Shown one piece after another: positions 44,860 to 54,147 of a DNA stretch of 64,000 bases. The stretch's first letter is position 1; each line of letters starts with the position of its first letter. The DNA comes from Thermincola carboxydiphila. Lineage in GTDB: Bacteria > Bacillota > Thermincolia > Thermincolales > UBA2595. The notes under the pieces were generated by a model. That model was given only the letters and a program-made list of their open reading frames with translations. It did no database searches and was not told the DNA's origin. Location: positions 1 to 64,000 of the forward strand of contig JAENZJ010000018.1 of the NCBI GenBank assembly GCA_016841325.1, given 5' to 3'. The position numbers and the translations under genes are program-made.

Positions 44860-46260
44860 TTGAGTAATATAGTTTTTTACGGTGTGGCGCCTCATCCGCC
44901 GATACTTCTGCCAGAGGTAGGGGGAAATGATTCGAAGAAAGTGGACCGGACATTTGAGGCGATGCAGAGATTTGCCCATAAGATAACTGAGAGCGGGGCT
45001 GATACAGTTGTCATAATCTCACCACATGGTGCTGTTTTCAGGGATGGGGTGGCCATAAACGGTAATGAAACCCTGTCAGGGAACCTGAGGCAGTTCAGGG
45101 CTGATATCAGCTTTACATATGACAATGACCTTGCTTTGGTAAACGAAATAATCAAACAGGCGGGAAAAAAGGGAATTACCGCACTTGACATAGATGATAC
45201 CTTGGCCGCCCAGTACGGGATTGCTGCCGGACTTGACCATGGAGTGATGGTACCCATGTATTTCCTTGACAGGGCCGGGATTAAGGTACCGGTTGTGTCA
45301 ATTTCCATGAGCCTGCTGCCATTTGAGGAATTGTACGCCTTCGGGGCTGCCGTAAAAGAGGCCTGCACCAGCCTTGGGAAAAAGGCAGCTCTTATTGCCA
45401 GTGGTGATATGAGCCACCGCCTGACCCCGGATGCTCCTGCGGGTTTTTCTGAAAAGGGGACCGTTTTTGACCGGACGATTATAGAATTGCTGAAAGAAAA
45501 AGACTTCAGGGGTATAGTTAATTTTGATACCGGTCTGGCGGAAACTGCCGGGGAATGCGGCCTGCGTTCCATTATAATGATGCTTGGAGCAGCTGATGGT
45601 GAAGAGGTGGATAGTGAGGTATTGTCTTATGAGGGACCGTTTGGCGTGGGTTATATGGTTGCGGTACTGAATCCTCTGGGGAGAAAAACTGCAAGCCTGT
45701 TGGAGGATATTTTTAATGGGCGGGAAGATAAGATCAGAAAACAACGGTCCAAAGAAAGCGATCTGGTCAGTCTTGCCCGAAGAGCCCTGGAGACATATGT
45801 CAGGGAAGGAAAGAAAATATTCCCTGATATCGGGGACAATCCTGCACTGAAGGAAAAGGCCGGAGTCTTTGTATCAATCAAGAAACACGGACAGCTCAGG
45901 GGCTGTATCGGGACGATAATGCCGACTACAGAGAATACGGGTTTTGAAATCATCAATAATGCCATTAGCGCCGGCACCGGAGACCCCAGGTTTGACCCGG
46001 TGGAACCGGAGGAACTTGATGATTTGGTGTATTCGGTAGATATCCTAAAACCTCCTGAGCCGATAGAAAACATGAGCCAGCTTGATGTCAAACGTTATGG
46101 GGTCATAGTACGCAGTGGCAGGAGGTCAGGCCTTCTGCTGCCAAACCTTGAGGGGATTGACACAGTTGAGCAGCAGGTAGCCATAGCCAGGCAGAAAGCG
46201 GGCATTGGAACCGACGAACCGGTGCAACTGCAGCGGTTTGAAGTTATCAGATATTATTAG
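44860..46260 (+). CDS. Fused class III extradiol dioxygenase/MEMO-like and AMMECR1 protein (AmmeMemoRadiSam system)
   Basis: N-terminal [13 protein letters not shown]...VVIISPHG and C-terminal [41 protein letters not shown] start proposed after AAAGGGGG. Confidence 0.88.
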   Translation: MSNIVFYGVAPHPPILLPEVGGNDSKKVDRTFEAMQRFAHKITESGADTVVIISPHGAVFRDGVAINGNETLSGNLRQFRADISFTYDNDLALVNEIIKQAGKKGITALDIDDTLAAQYGIAAGLDHGVMVPMYFLDRAGIKVPVVSISMSLLPFEELYAFGAAVKEACTSLGKKAALIASGDMSHRLTPDAPAGFSEKGTVFDRTIIELLKEKDFRGIVNFDTGLAETAGECGLRSIIMMLGAADGEEVDSEVLSYEGPFGVGYMVAVLNPLGRKTASLLEDIFNGREDKIRKQRSKESDLVSLARRALETYVREGKKIFPDIGDNPALKEKAGVFVSIKKHGQLRGCIGTIMPTTENTGFEIINNAISAGTGDPRFDPVEPEELDDLVYSVDILKPPEPIENMSQLDVKRYGVIVRSGRRSGLLLPNLEGIDTVEQQVAIARQKAGIGTDEPVQLQRFEVIRYY

Positions 46261-46289
46261 GTATTTTTAGGTATTTTTAGGAGGTCAGT

Positions 46290-47282
46290 ATGAAACAGGC
46301 AATGTTCTGGGAAGACACCGGTAGTAACAGGGTACAGTGCCTGCTGTGCCCGCAGAAGTGTGTTATTGCTGACGGAAAAAGGGGTTTCTGCCGGGTGAGG
46401 CAAAATGACGCAGGGGTTTTATATACAGTCAATTACGCCCAGGTTTCCTCTTATAGTATTGATCCCATAGAAAAGAAACCACTGTACCATTTCTATCCCG
46501 GTTCCCCCATCTTCTCTGTGGGTACCTTCGGGTGTAACCTGCGTTGCGGTTTCTGCCAGAACTGGACTATTGCTCACGGTGAACCGGAGACAGTAACTCT
46601 TTCTCCAGAGAAACTGGTAGCTGCTGCTGAAGGATATGACGGGGGCAGTTCGATAGGCATTGCCTATACATATTCCGAGCCTTTTATGTGGTATGAGTAT
46701 GTTTATGATACAGCAAAACTGGCCCGTGAAACAGGGCTGAAAAACGTGCTGGTGACCAATGGTTTTATCAATCCTGAACCCCTGAAGAAAATTTTGCCCT
46801 TTATTGATGCCATGAATATAGATGTTAAGGGTTTTTCGGACAGCTATTACAATGAAACCTGTGTCGGGGAATTGCACCCGGTCCTGCAGACTGTGGAGAT
46901 TGCCAGTGCTTATTGTCATGTTGAAATTACCACACTTCTGGTAACCGGTTTGAATGATTCGAAGGAGGAAATCGGCCGTTTGGCTGATTGGCTGGCTGGA
47001 GTTGACAGGGACATACCCCTGCACCTTTCACGTTACTTCCCCAATTACAAGATGGAGCTCCCGCCCACACCTTTATATGTGATGGAGCAGGCCAGAGATG
47101 AAGCCCTCAGGAAACTGAACTATGTCTACCTGGGTAATGTGCCCGGTTCAGAGGCCGCCAATACATATTGCCCGGAATGTGGGGCATTGCTCATTGACCG
47201 ATATGGTTACCGGGCTCTGGAAACCGGTCTGGAAAAACAAAAATGCCGCAAATGCGGCAGAGATATCGCGATTACCCGATAG
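46290..47282 (+). CDS. amrS: AmmeMemoRadiSam system radical SAM enzyme
   Basis: CLLCPQKCVIADGKRGFCRVRQN, radical SAM CNLRCGFCQNW, C-terminal CPECG...CRKCGR. Confidence 0.9.
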   Translation: MKQAMFWEDTGSNRVQCLLCPQKCVIADGKRGFCRVRQNDAGVLYTVNYAQVSSYSIDPIEKKPLYHFYPGSPIFSVGTFGCNLRCGFCQNWTIAHGEPETVTLSPEKLVAAAEGYDGGSSIGIAYTYSEPFMWYEYVYDTAKLARETGLKNVLVTNGFINPEPLKKILPFIDAMNIDVKGFSDSYYNETCVGELHPVLQTVEIASAYCHVEITTLLVTGLNDSKEEIGRLADWLAGVDRDIPLHLSRYFPNYKMELPPTPLYVMEQARDEALRKLNYVYLGNVPGSEAANTYCPECGALLIDRYGYRALETGLEKQKCRKCGRDIAITR

Positions 47283-47299
47283 ATGACCCGTCAGAGGGG

Positions 47300-47572
47300 T
47301 CATTTCTGATTGTTTTCGTTATAAATGGTGACCAGGTCATACAGGTGGTCGACCTTTTCCTGAAGTACCGATAATGCTGTTTCGTGTTCCCTGACCTTTC
47401 CCCTGAACATGTGAACAGAGTCGGCCAGTGACCGGGGAGCCGTTTTTTTACCGTTTATGACCTTTATTCCGCTCTTAGACAGCGTCATGGCCTTTCCGCT
47501 TATTTCCCTGACCATATTATTTATATATTTAAGTTCTGTCTGTAGTTTCTCGACAATGTCAAGCTGAATCAT
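47300..47572 (-). CDS. Hypothetical small coiled-coil-like protein
   Basis: MIQLDIVEKLQTELKYINNMVREISGKAM...; RBS GGAGGAG on minus strand. Confidence 0.6.
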   Translation of the reverse strand: MIQLDIVEKLQTELKYINNMVREISGKAMTLSKSGIKVINGKKTAPRSLADSVHMFRGKVREHETALSVLQEKVDHLYDLVTIYNENNQK

Positions 47573-47842
47573 GTTTTTCTCCTCCGGTCTGGAGCCATAA
47601 AGGCTCATGTTATAATATTACGAATGTTGTGATTATTTTACGGGGGTAGTCTTGCCCTGTGAAACCTGTCGGTGATTATAAAGTAAATGATGTCTCTCTG
47701 GTTCCAAAGGCTCACTGATAAATGGCAAATTCATATTCCGGCTGACCTCCCACAGTTTTTGATTTATTTTAACATAATGAGTTTATGTACCGGAACCTGT
47801 GGTTATACTTTAGATACAGGAATTCTTCCGGGAGGGTGATTT

Positions 47843-47950
47843 ATGAAGCAAAGCCAGACTTTAAAAGACATTAATAACAGGCTCGAGATTTATAACCTGT
47901 TTATGAGGGTTGCCAAAAAAATGAGGGCTGAGAAAAGGCGGGTGCGTTAA
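47843..47950 (+). CDS. Small basic ORF, 35 aa
   Basis: MKQSQTLKDINNRLEIYNLFMRVAKKMRAEKRRVR; RBS GGGAGGGTG; terminator hairpin overlaps its stop. Confidence 0.45.
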   Translation: MKQSQTLKDINNRLEIYNLFMRVAKKMRAEKRRVR

Positions 47951-47967
47951 CAGTACCCGCATTTTTT
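47938..47967 (+). terminator. Intrinsic terminator
   Basis: GCGGGT...ACCCGC followed by ATTTTTTG. Confidence 0.7.
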
Positions 47968-48016
47968 GTTTTAAAAAGGGAAAGTATAAAAAGAAAACGT
48001 GGAAGGGGAAAATTAA

Positions 48017-49249
48017 TTGCTAACCAGGCGGCAGTTTATTAAAACGGCCATGGCAGCCACGGCAGGTCTTCAGCTCTCGGATTTTCTGATCCCACATTTG
48101 GCAGAGGCCTTTACAGGGAAAAAGAAACCGCCGGTAATCTGGCTGGAAATGATGACCTGTACCGGTGATTTCCTTTCTGTGGCCAATACCCTGCGTCCGG
48201 ACATGAGTGAGATGTTATTTGACACCATAGACCTCCGTTATAGTAACACGGCAATGGCTGCAGAAGGCGAAACGGCTATTAAGGTCCTTGAAGAGACGGT
48301 TGCCAGGGAAAAGGGAGAATATATCCTGATTGCTGAGGGGACTGTACCCCTGAAGGCAGGAGGCAGGTATGGCGCTATCGGCCACCGCGCTGACGGAAGC
48401 CTGTTTACAGACGTGGAGGCTATCAGGTTTACTGCATCCGGAGCAAAATATATTATGGCAGTGGGTACCTGTGCTGCTTTTGGCGGGCCCTATGCCGCTC
48501 ATCCAAATCCTTCAGGGTCTGTACCGGTTCATAAGGTGGTTGACAGGCAGGTGATTAATGTTCCCGGCTGTCCGGTACACCCTGACTGGGCAGTGGGAAC
48601 CCTGACCCATTTGCTTCTGTATGGGGTTCCGGAACTGGATGCGTTTAACAGGCCAAAAGTTTTTTTCGGCAGGAGGATACACGACTGGTGTCCCCGGAGG
48701 CAGCACTTTGATAACGGGGTATTTGCAACCTACCCCGGTGAAGACAAATGTACCTATAAAATTGGCTGCAAAGGGCCGGTAACTTTTGTTGACTGTCCTA
48801 CCAGGCAGTGGATCAGTGAACACAACAGCTGGCCGGTTGAAGCCAACACACCCTGTATTGGGTGTGTCAGCCCTGATTTCCCGGACGGGATGTCTCCCTT
48901 TCATGCACACCTGCCAGATATGAACGTATTGGGGTTCCGCACGGCCTCTGACAAGATCGGCAAAGGTGTTGCCGCCGCAACTGCAGCCGGTATAGGGACA
49001 CATCTCCTGGCCACTGTGGCAACGGGAAGGCTGGGCAAGAACCTGGTTGACGGAACCAGGCCCAGGAGTGAAGGGATTAACCGTGATATCAGGAAGCACT
49101 CCGCGGATAAGAACCGGGAGATAGTGTATCTGCCGGAGGATAGGATAAAGAAAATTTACCTGAAAAGGTATTACCCAAAGAAAAAAGACCGGAATACAAC
49201 TATTTTAAATAAGCCCATAAAACTCTTTGGTAAAATAAAAAGAAGGTGA
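48017..49249 (+). CDS. [NiFe] hydrogenase small subunit, Tat-exported
   Basis: Twin-arginine RRQFIKTAM; VGTCAAFGG, VPGCPVHPDW, GCKGP, PCIGC; proximal motif CTGD instead of CTGC. Confidence 0.93.
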   Translation: MLTRRQFIKTAMAATAGLQLSDFLIPHLAEAFTGKKKPPVIWLEMMTCTGDFLSVANTLRPDMSEMLFDTIDLRYSNTAMAAEGETAIKVLEETVAREKGEYILIAEGTVPLKAGGRYGAIGHRADGSLFTDVEAIRFTASGAKYIMAVGTCAAFGGPYAAHPNPSGSVPVHKVVDRQVINVPGCPVHPDWAVGTLTHLLLYGVPELDAFNRPKVFFGRRIHDWCPRRQHFDNGVFATYPGEDKCTYKIGCKGPVTFVDCPTRQWISEHNSWPVEANTPCIGCVSPDFPDGMSPFHAHLPDMNVLGFRTASDKIGKGVAAATAAGIGTHLLATVATGRLGKNLVDGTRPRSEGINRDIRKHSADKNREIVYLPEDRIKKIYLKRYYPKKKDRNTTILNKPIKLFGKIKRR

Positions 49250-50664
49250 AAAGTTTGGTAGAGAAAATCCGTATCAGTCCGGTGACACGGATAAACGGGT
49301 TTTGGAATCTGGAAGTGGATTTGGATGGCGGACAGATAACAGATGCCCGCAGCAGTGGAATTTTTTTCAGGGGTTTTGAGGAGATCCTTAAGGGGAGGGA
49401 TCCCAGGGATGCCGCCTACCTTACGGAGCGTATCTGCGGCATCTGCTCGACCGCTCATGCCATTGCTGCCTCCCATGCCATGGAAAATGCCCTGCAAATT
49501 GAAATTCCACTAAATGCTGTTTTGTTGAGAAATCTGAGTTTTGGGGCAGACCTGCTGCAAAATCATCTCAGGCATTTTTACCTGCTGACGGTATTGGATT
49601 TTGTCAGGGGCCCTGAACAGCCGCCTTTTCTACCGAGATATGAAAGTGATTACCGCCTGGACCGACAGGAGACTGACCGGGTAATGGAAAGCTACCGGCT
49701 GCATTTTGATATAGCCCGGCTTACCCATGAAATGGTGACTATTTTCGGTGGCAAAGCACCACACCAGCACGGCATTATTGCCGGTGGTGTGACTACTCCG
49801 CCGACTGTAGACAGGATTCAGAAGTTTATGGGATCACTGGAAACTGTTTTGGAATTTATCGGTGAAAGGCTTCTTCCTGATGCCGGGCTGCTGGCCCGAC
49901 GGTATGAAGACTATTTTGAAATAGGACGCGGTTATGAAAATCTCCTGGCCTACGGAAATTTCCCTGTTCCCGGAAAAGAGAGTGAATATGTGATGCCATT
50001 CGGAGTATACATTGATGGCAGGATAGAGGAATTCAATCCTGAAGAAATCAGGGAACATGTGCATCATTCGTGGTTTGCCCAGAAAGTCCCTAAGCACCCG
50101 GCTAAAGGGGAAACCAGCCCTGAGCCTGATAAAGATGACGGTTATTCCTGGGTCAAGGCTCCGCGTTACGCCGGTAAGCCTTTTGAAACCGGACCCATTG
50201 CTCACCTGTGGATGAAAGGTGAATACCGCAGAGGGATTTCCACTATGGACAGGATCCTGGCCAGGGTTCTTGAGGCCCAGATGGTTGGCAGGATGATGAA
50301 AGAATGGCTGAAACAACTTGAACCGGGAAAGCCTGTTTACCGGCCATATGAAATGCCTGAAAGGGAAGTGGAAGGAGTTGGCTATACGGGTGCCATGAGA
50401 GGAGCACTGGCCCACTGGGTAAGGTTTAAGGGAACCAGGATACTCCACTACCAGATTGTCACCCCCTCGGCCTGGTACTGCTCACCAAGGGATGGCAATG
50501 GGATGAGAGGGCCCCTTGAGGAAGCCCTGGTAGGGACTCCGGTGGCTGACCCTGACAACCCCATAGAAATTGGGCGGGTAGCCCGTTCCTTTGACCCATG
50601 CCTGGCGTGTGCAGTCCACCTGCTCCAAACGAATGGGAGCAGGAAGAGTCTGCAGATAATGTAA
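49246..50664 (+). CDS. [NiFe] hydrogenase large subunit
   Basis: RICGICSTAHAIAASHAMENAL (L1) and RSFDPCLACAVH (L2) motifs. Confidence 0.95.
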   Translation: MKSLVEKIRISPVTRINGFWNLEVDLDGGQITDARSSGIFFRGFEEILKGRDPRDAAYLTERICGICSTAHAIAASHAMENALQIEIPLNAVLLRNLSFGADLLQNHLRHFYLLTVLDFVRGPEQPPFLPRYESDYRLDRQETDRVMESYRLHFDIARLTHEMVTIFGGKAPHQHGIIAGGVTTPPTVDRIQKFMGSLETVLEFIGERLLPDAGLLARRYEDYFEIGRGYENLLAYGNFPVPGKESEYVMPFGVYIDGRIEEFNPEEIREHVHHSWFAQKVPKHPAKGETSPEPDKDDGYSWVKAPRYAGKPFETGPIAHLWMKGEYRRGISTMDRILARVLEAQMVGRMMKEWLKQLEPGKPVYRPYEMPEREVEGVGYTGAMRGALAHWVRFKGTRILHYQIVTPSAWYCSPRDGNGMRGPLEEALVGTPVADPDNPIEIGRVARSFDPCLACAVHLLQTNGSRKSLQIM

Positions 50665-50673
50665 ATAACGAAA

Positions 50674-51267
50674 TTGGGTGATGTCAAGTTGGCAGAAAAG
50701 ATATATATCCAGTCCAGACCTAACAGGATTTTTCACTGGATTTCATCGGTAAATGTGACTATGCTTCTGATTACGGGATTTTATTTGACTAAGCCTGTTA
50801 ACCTGGGAGACATCTATGAAATTGATATCGCTGTATTTTTGCAGGCGGCCGTTGGTTTTTTCCAGTCCGGGATATTTTTTGCCTGGGTGTACCATCACCT
50901 GGTAACCGGGGCTTACAGGGATGTCAGGTTCAGGCTGCAGGATGCTGCTGATTTCAGGGGTTTGTTAAAGTACTATTTTTTTATGGAAAAAAAGCCTCCG
51001 GTTCACGGTAAATACAATGCCGGTCAGAGGCTGATTTATACTTCCTGGTTTTTTGTTTTTTCGTTTATGTTTATTACAGGCCTGATACTGTATTCTGCCA
51101 ATTTCGGATATGTGCTCCCATTCCCGGTGCTTATCCAAAAGGTACGGTTTTATCACTTTTTTGGTGCATTATGGTTCCTGGGGACTGTCTTGGTCCACAT
51201 CTACCTCGTCCTGACAGAGGACCCGGCAAAACTGCAGGCCATGTTAACCGGCTGGGTCAGGAGGTAA
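50674..51267 (+). CDS. [NiFe] hydrogenase cytochrome b subunit
   Basis: About four TM segments with conserved His (RIFHWISSVN, YHHLVTGAYRD, YHFFGALWFLGTVLVHIYL); follows large subunit. Confidence 0.87.
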   Translation: MGDVKLAEKIYIQSRPNRIFHWISSVNVTMLLITGFYLTKPVNLGDIYEIDIAVFLQAAVGFFQSGIFFAWVYHHLVTGAYRDVRFRLQDAADFRGLLKYYFFMEKKPPVHGKYNAGQRLIYTSWFFVFSFMFITGLILYSANFGYVLPFPVLIQKVRFYHFFGALWFLGTVLVHIYLVLTEDPAKLQAMLTGWVRR

Positions 51268-52707
51268 TCAGGTCCCGAAATTAACCAATACTGTAGTGCC
51301 TCCAGGACCGGTTTTGAATTGTATTGAAGCATTATGCCTGGCAGCCACCCGGTAACACAAGGCCATACCGAGGCCGGTACCGTTTTCACGGGTGGTAAAA
51401 AATGGGGTTCCTATTTTATCCATCACATCATCGGGGATGCCGGTTCCCTGGTCGGATATGGCCAGGACCACAGAACTGTTCTCAGGATATGTATTTATTG
51501 AAAGTATTCCACCCGGGGACATTGCCTGCAGCCCGTTTAAGGAAAGGTTTTTCAGCAGCATGATTATTTCCGACTCGTCCAGGAGCAGGTCCGGGATGCT
51601 GCCCAGTTCTATATTCAGCCCGAGGCCTAATTGTTCAGCAGTGGTTCTGATAAGGGGACAGGCAGAACGGATGATGTTGTTCAGGTTCTGTAATCTTAAA
51701 TTGAGAGCTTTGTCTTTGGCCAGGAACAGAAATTTTTTTATTATTGAATTGGCCTTATCCAGTTCCTCAAGCATGAGATTAAGGCGGTCCCGGTAATGAC
51801 TGAGATATTCGTCTTTTTGCATTAGCTGAAGGAAACCATACACAGTAGTCAGGGGATTTCTGATCTCATGTCCCAGGCCGACAGCCACCTCACCCACCAG
51901 GTTTATCTGCTTAAGGCAGGCCATGGTCTTTTCCAGTTCCTTGCGCTGGGTAACATCTCTGCTGCTCATTACAGCTCCGGAAATCAGGTTATCCTGGTTA
52001 AAGAGGAGATTGGCCACCGTTTCCACCCAAAGGTAGTTACCATTACTGTGCCTGTACCTGAATTCAATCTTTGCCGGAGCATTTCCCGATATGAAGGACA
52101 GGAATGCAAAATATACCCTCCGCAGATCCTCGGGGTGTACCAGGTCAAATACAGAATTTCCAACCAGTTCTCCGGGGCTGTAACCAAGAATCTGCTGTAC
52201 TGAGGAACTTAAATATGTGATAACCCCCTGGGGTGTGGTCTCAGTAATCACATCCAGCATATTATCAGTAACTTTTCTCAAATGTTCAATATTAATTATA
52301 AATGTGAAATCAAGATATGTTTTGGTTAATGGCTGAAAATGCCTGTGGATGACTAATTCCACCGGAACCCTGGTCCCATCCTTGCGGAGATACTCCTTTT
52401 CGATACGCTGCGGCGTGCCTGTAGCTATTAATTCATAGGCGTGACGAATCTCTTTTTCCAGGTACTCCGGGGGTGTGATGGCCACCCATGATTTGTTAAT
52501 TAGTTCTTCCCTGTCATATCCAGTCAGATCACAAAAGGCCTTGTTACAGGTTAAAATAGTGCCTTCCGCGTCACACACAGAAATTGGTAATGGAGACCTT
52601 TCAAGGACCTCCAGAGGAATTGAGAACGGGTGCATAGTTGTATCTTCGGAAAGACTCCGGAAAAATGAGGCCTTTGTTACGGCTTTTTTTTGTTTTGCAT
52701 TGATCAT
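51268..52707 (-). CDS. PAS-domain sensor histidine kinase (two PAS domains)
   Basis: PAS sequences CDAEGTILTCNKAFCDLTGYDREELI and YRHSNGNYLWVETVANLLF; H-box VGLGHEIRNPLTTVYGFLQLM; DQGTGIPDDVMDKIGTPFFTTRENGTGLGM. Confidence 0.92.
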   Translation of the reverse strand: MINAKQKKAVTKASFFRSLSEDTTMHPFSIPLEVLERSPLPISVCDAEGTILTCNKAFCDLTGYDREELINKSWVAITPPEYLEKEIRHAYELIATGTPQRIEKEYLRKDGTRVPVELVIHRHFQPLTKTYLDFTFIINIEHLRKVTDNMLDVITETTPQGVITYLSSSVQQILGYSPGELVGNSVFDLVHPEDLRRVYFAFLSFISGNAPAKIEFRYRHSNGNYLWVETVANLLFNQDNLISGAVMSSRDVTQRKELEKTMACLKQINLVGEVAVGLGHEIRNPLTTVYGFLQLMQKDEYLSHYRDRLNLMLEELDKANSIIKKFLFLAKDKALNLRLQNLNNIIRSACPLIRTTAEQLGLGLNIELGSIPDLLLDESEIIMLLKNLSLNGLQAMSPGGILSINTYPENSSVVLAISDQGTGIPDDVMDKIGTPFFTTRENGTGLGMALCYRVAARHNASIQFKTGPGGTTVLVNFGT

Positions 52708-52901
52708 GTTTTTTAAGCCCCCTGCCGTCAAAGTGAAGAAGTTTTAATGATGTTATCCGGTTTTGCCCATTCTTTGGTAACTTCATTTCTTTTTCGGGAA
52801 TTATCAACATATGTGGAGCCATGTTTAGAATTCCGCCTTTGGCCTATTTGGTTGGAGTTGTAATATAATAGCACAATTGAGGCAGTAAGTCTCAAATTAT
52901 C

Positions 52902-52980
52902 TGTCGAAAAAATTTTAAATTGATTGTCGAAATAGTGGATAAACTCATGTATAAAAGGATATCTGTATATTTCCGTCGAA
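52902..52980 (+). promoter_or_regulatory. Cluster of Spo0A-box-like heptamers
   Basis: TGTCGAA at 52902-52908 and 52925-52931; CGTCGAA at 52974-52980. Confidence 0.45.
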
Positions 52981-52998
52981 AAAAAGGTGTAGCCTGCT

Positions 52999-53016
52999 AT
53001 TGCATTTTTATGCAAT
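52999..53016. promoter_or_regulatory. ARG box (ArgR/AhrC operator) upstream of argC
   Basis: ATTGCATTTTTATGCAAT matches core TGNATWWWWATNCA; overlaps candidate -35 (TTGCAT 53000) of a promoter with TATAAT at 53024. Confidence 0.65.
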
Positions 53017-53023
53017 AGTGGTG

Positions 53024-53029
53024 TATAAT
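53024..53029 (+). promoter_or_regulatory. -10 element for the arginine operon
   Basis: TATAAT, 18 nt after TTGCAT. Confidence 0.5.
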
Positions 53030-53087
53030 TATAAATTATTGGGCAGGAAATTGATCCCGCAGAGCAGTGAAGGAGATGAAAATCGTA

Positions 53088-54128
53088 ATGATTAAGGCAG
53101 GAGTTGTTGGGGCGACCGGCTATACTGGGGTGGAACTGGTAAGGATACTTTCCCGCCATCCGGAAGTCCAACTGGCAGGACTAACATCACAGACATATTC
53201 TGAACAGAGTTTAGACAGTGTTTTTCCCAGTACCGCAGGTTTTTCGGAAGCCGTTTTGGAGACTCAGGACATTCGGTCACTGGCTGACCGATGTGATGTC
53301 ATATTTACCGCACTGCCTCACGGTATCTCCATGGACGTGGTACAGGAGGTTGTTGCGGCAGGTAAAAAGGTCATTGACCTCGGGGCTGATTACCGCTTTG
53401 ATGATATAAAGATTTATGAAGAGTGGTACAAAGTTACTCATAAAACACCGGAACTGGCAGCCGCGTCGGTATACGGGCTGCCTGAAATTAACCGGAAGCT
53501 GATTCTGGAGGCAGATGTTATCGGGAATCCGGGATGCTACCCCACCAGTATTATCCTTGGCCTGGCTCCGCTGCTGAAAAACGGGATGGTGAAGACAGAT
53601 ACCCTGATAGCCGATTCAAAATCCGGGGTGTCCGGGGGAGGACGCGGCCTCAATCTGGCCTTCCATTATGCCGAATGTAATGAGAACTTTAAGGCATATA
53701 ACATTGGAAGACACAGGCATACCCCCGAGATCGAACAGGAACTCGGCAAACTTGCCGGTGAATGTGTAACTATTTCTTTTACACCTCACTTGGTTCCAAT
53801 GACAAGAGGTATCCTCAGTACCATTTATGCATCTCTTGTTAATCCCTGCTCCACAGAGGAGATTCTTGACCAATACAGAGACTTCTACAGTGAAGAGTTT
53901 TTTGTCAGGGTTCATCCTGAGGGTCAGTATCCCCAGACCAAGTGGGTATACGGGTCCAATTTCTGTGATATCGGCCTCACGGTAGACAACCGGACCGGTC
54001 GGGTTGTAGTTGTATCGGCAATTGATAACCTGGTCAAAGGCGCTTCGGGGCAGGCAGTACAGAACATGAACCTGATTTTTGGACTGGATGAGAAAACCGG
54101 GCTCGATTTTGCGCCGGTCTTTCCGTAG
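53088..54128 (+). CDS. argC: N-acetyl-gamma-glutamyl-phosphate reductase
   Basis: KAGVVGATGYTGVELVRILSRHPEV, NPGCYPTSIILGLAPL. Confidence 0.95.
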   Translation: MIKAGVVGATGYTGVELVRILSRHPEVQLAGLTSQTYSEQSLDSVFPSTAGFSEAVLETQDIRSLADRCDVIFTALPHGISMDVVQEVVAAGKKVIDLGADYRFDDIKIYEEWYKVTHKTPELAAASVYGLPEINRKLILEADVIGNPGCYPTSIILGLAPLLKNGMVKTDTLIADSKSGVSGGGRGLNLAFHYAECNENFKAYNIGRHRHTPEIEQELGKLAGECVTISFTPHLVPMTRGILSTIYASLVNPCSTEEILDQYRDFYSEEFFVRVHPEGQYPQTKWVYGSNFCDIGLTVDNRTGRVVVVSAIDNLVKGASGQAVQNMNLIFGLDEKTGLDFAPVFP

Positions 54129-54147
54129 GAATTGAGGAGGGAAATAT

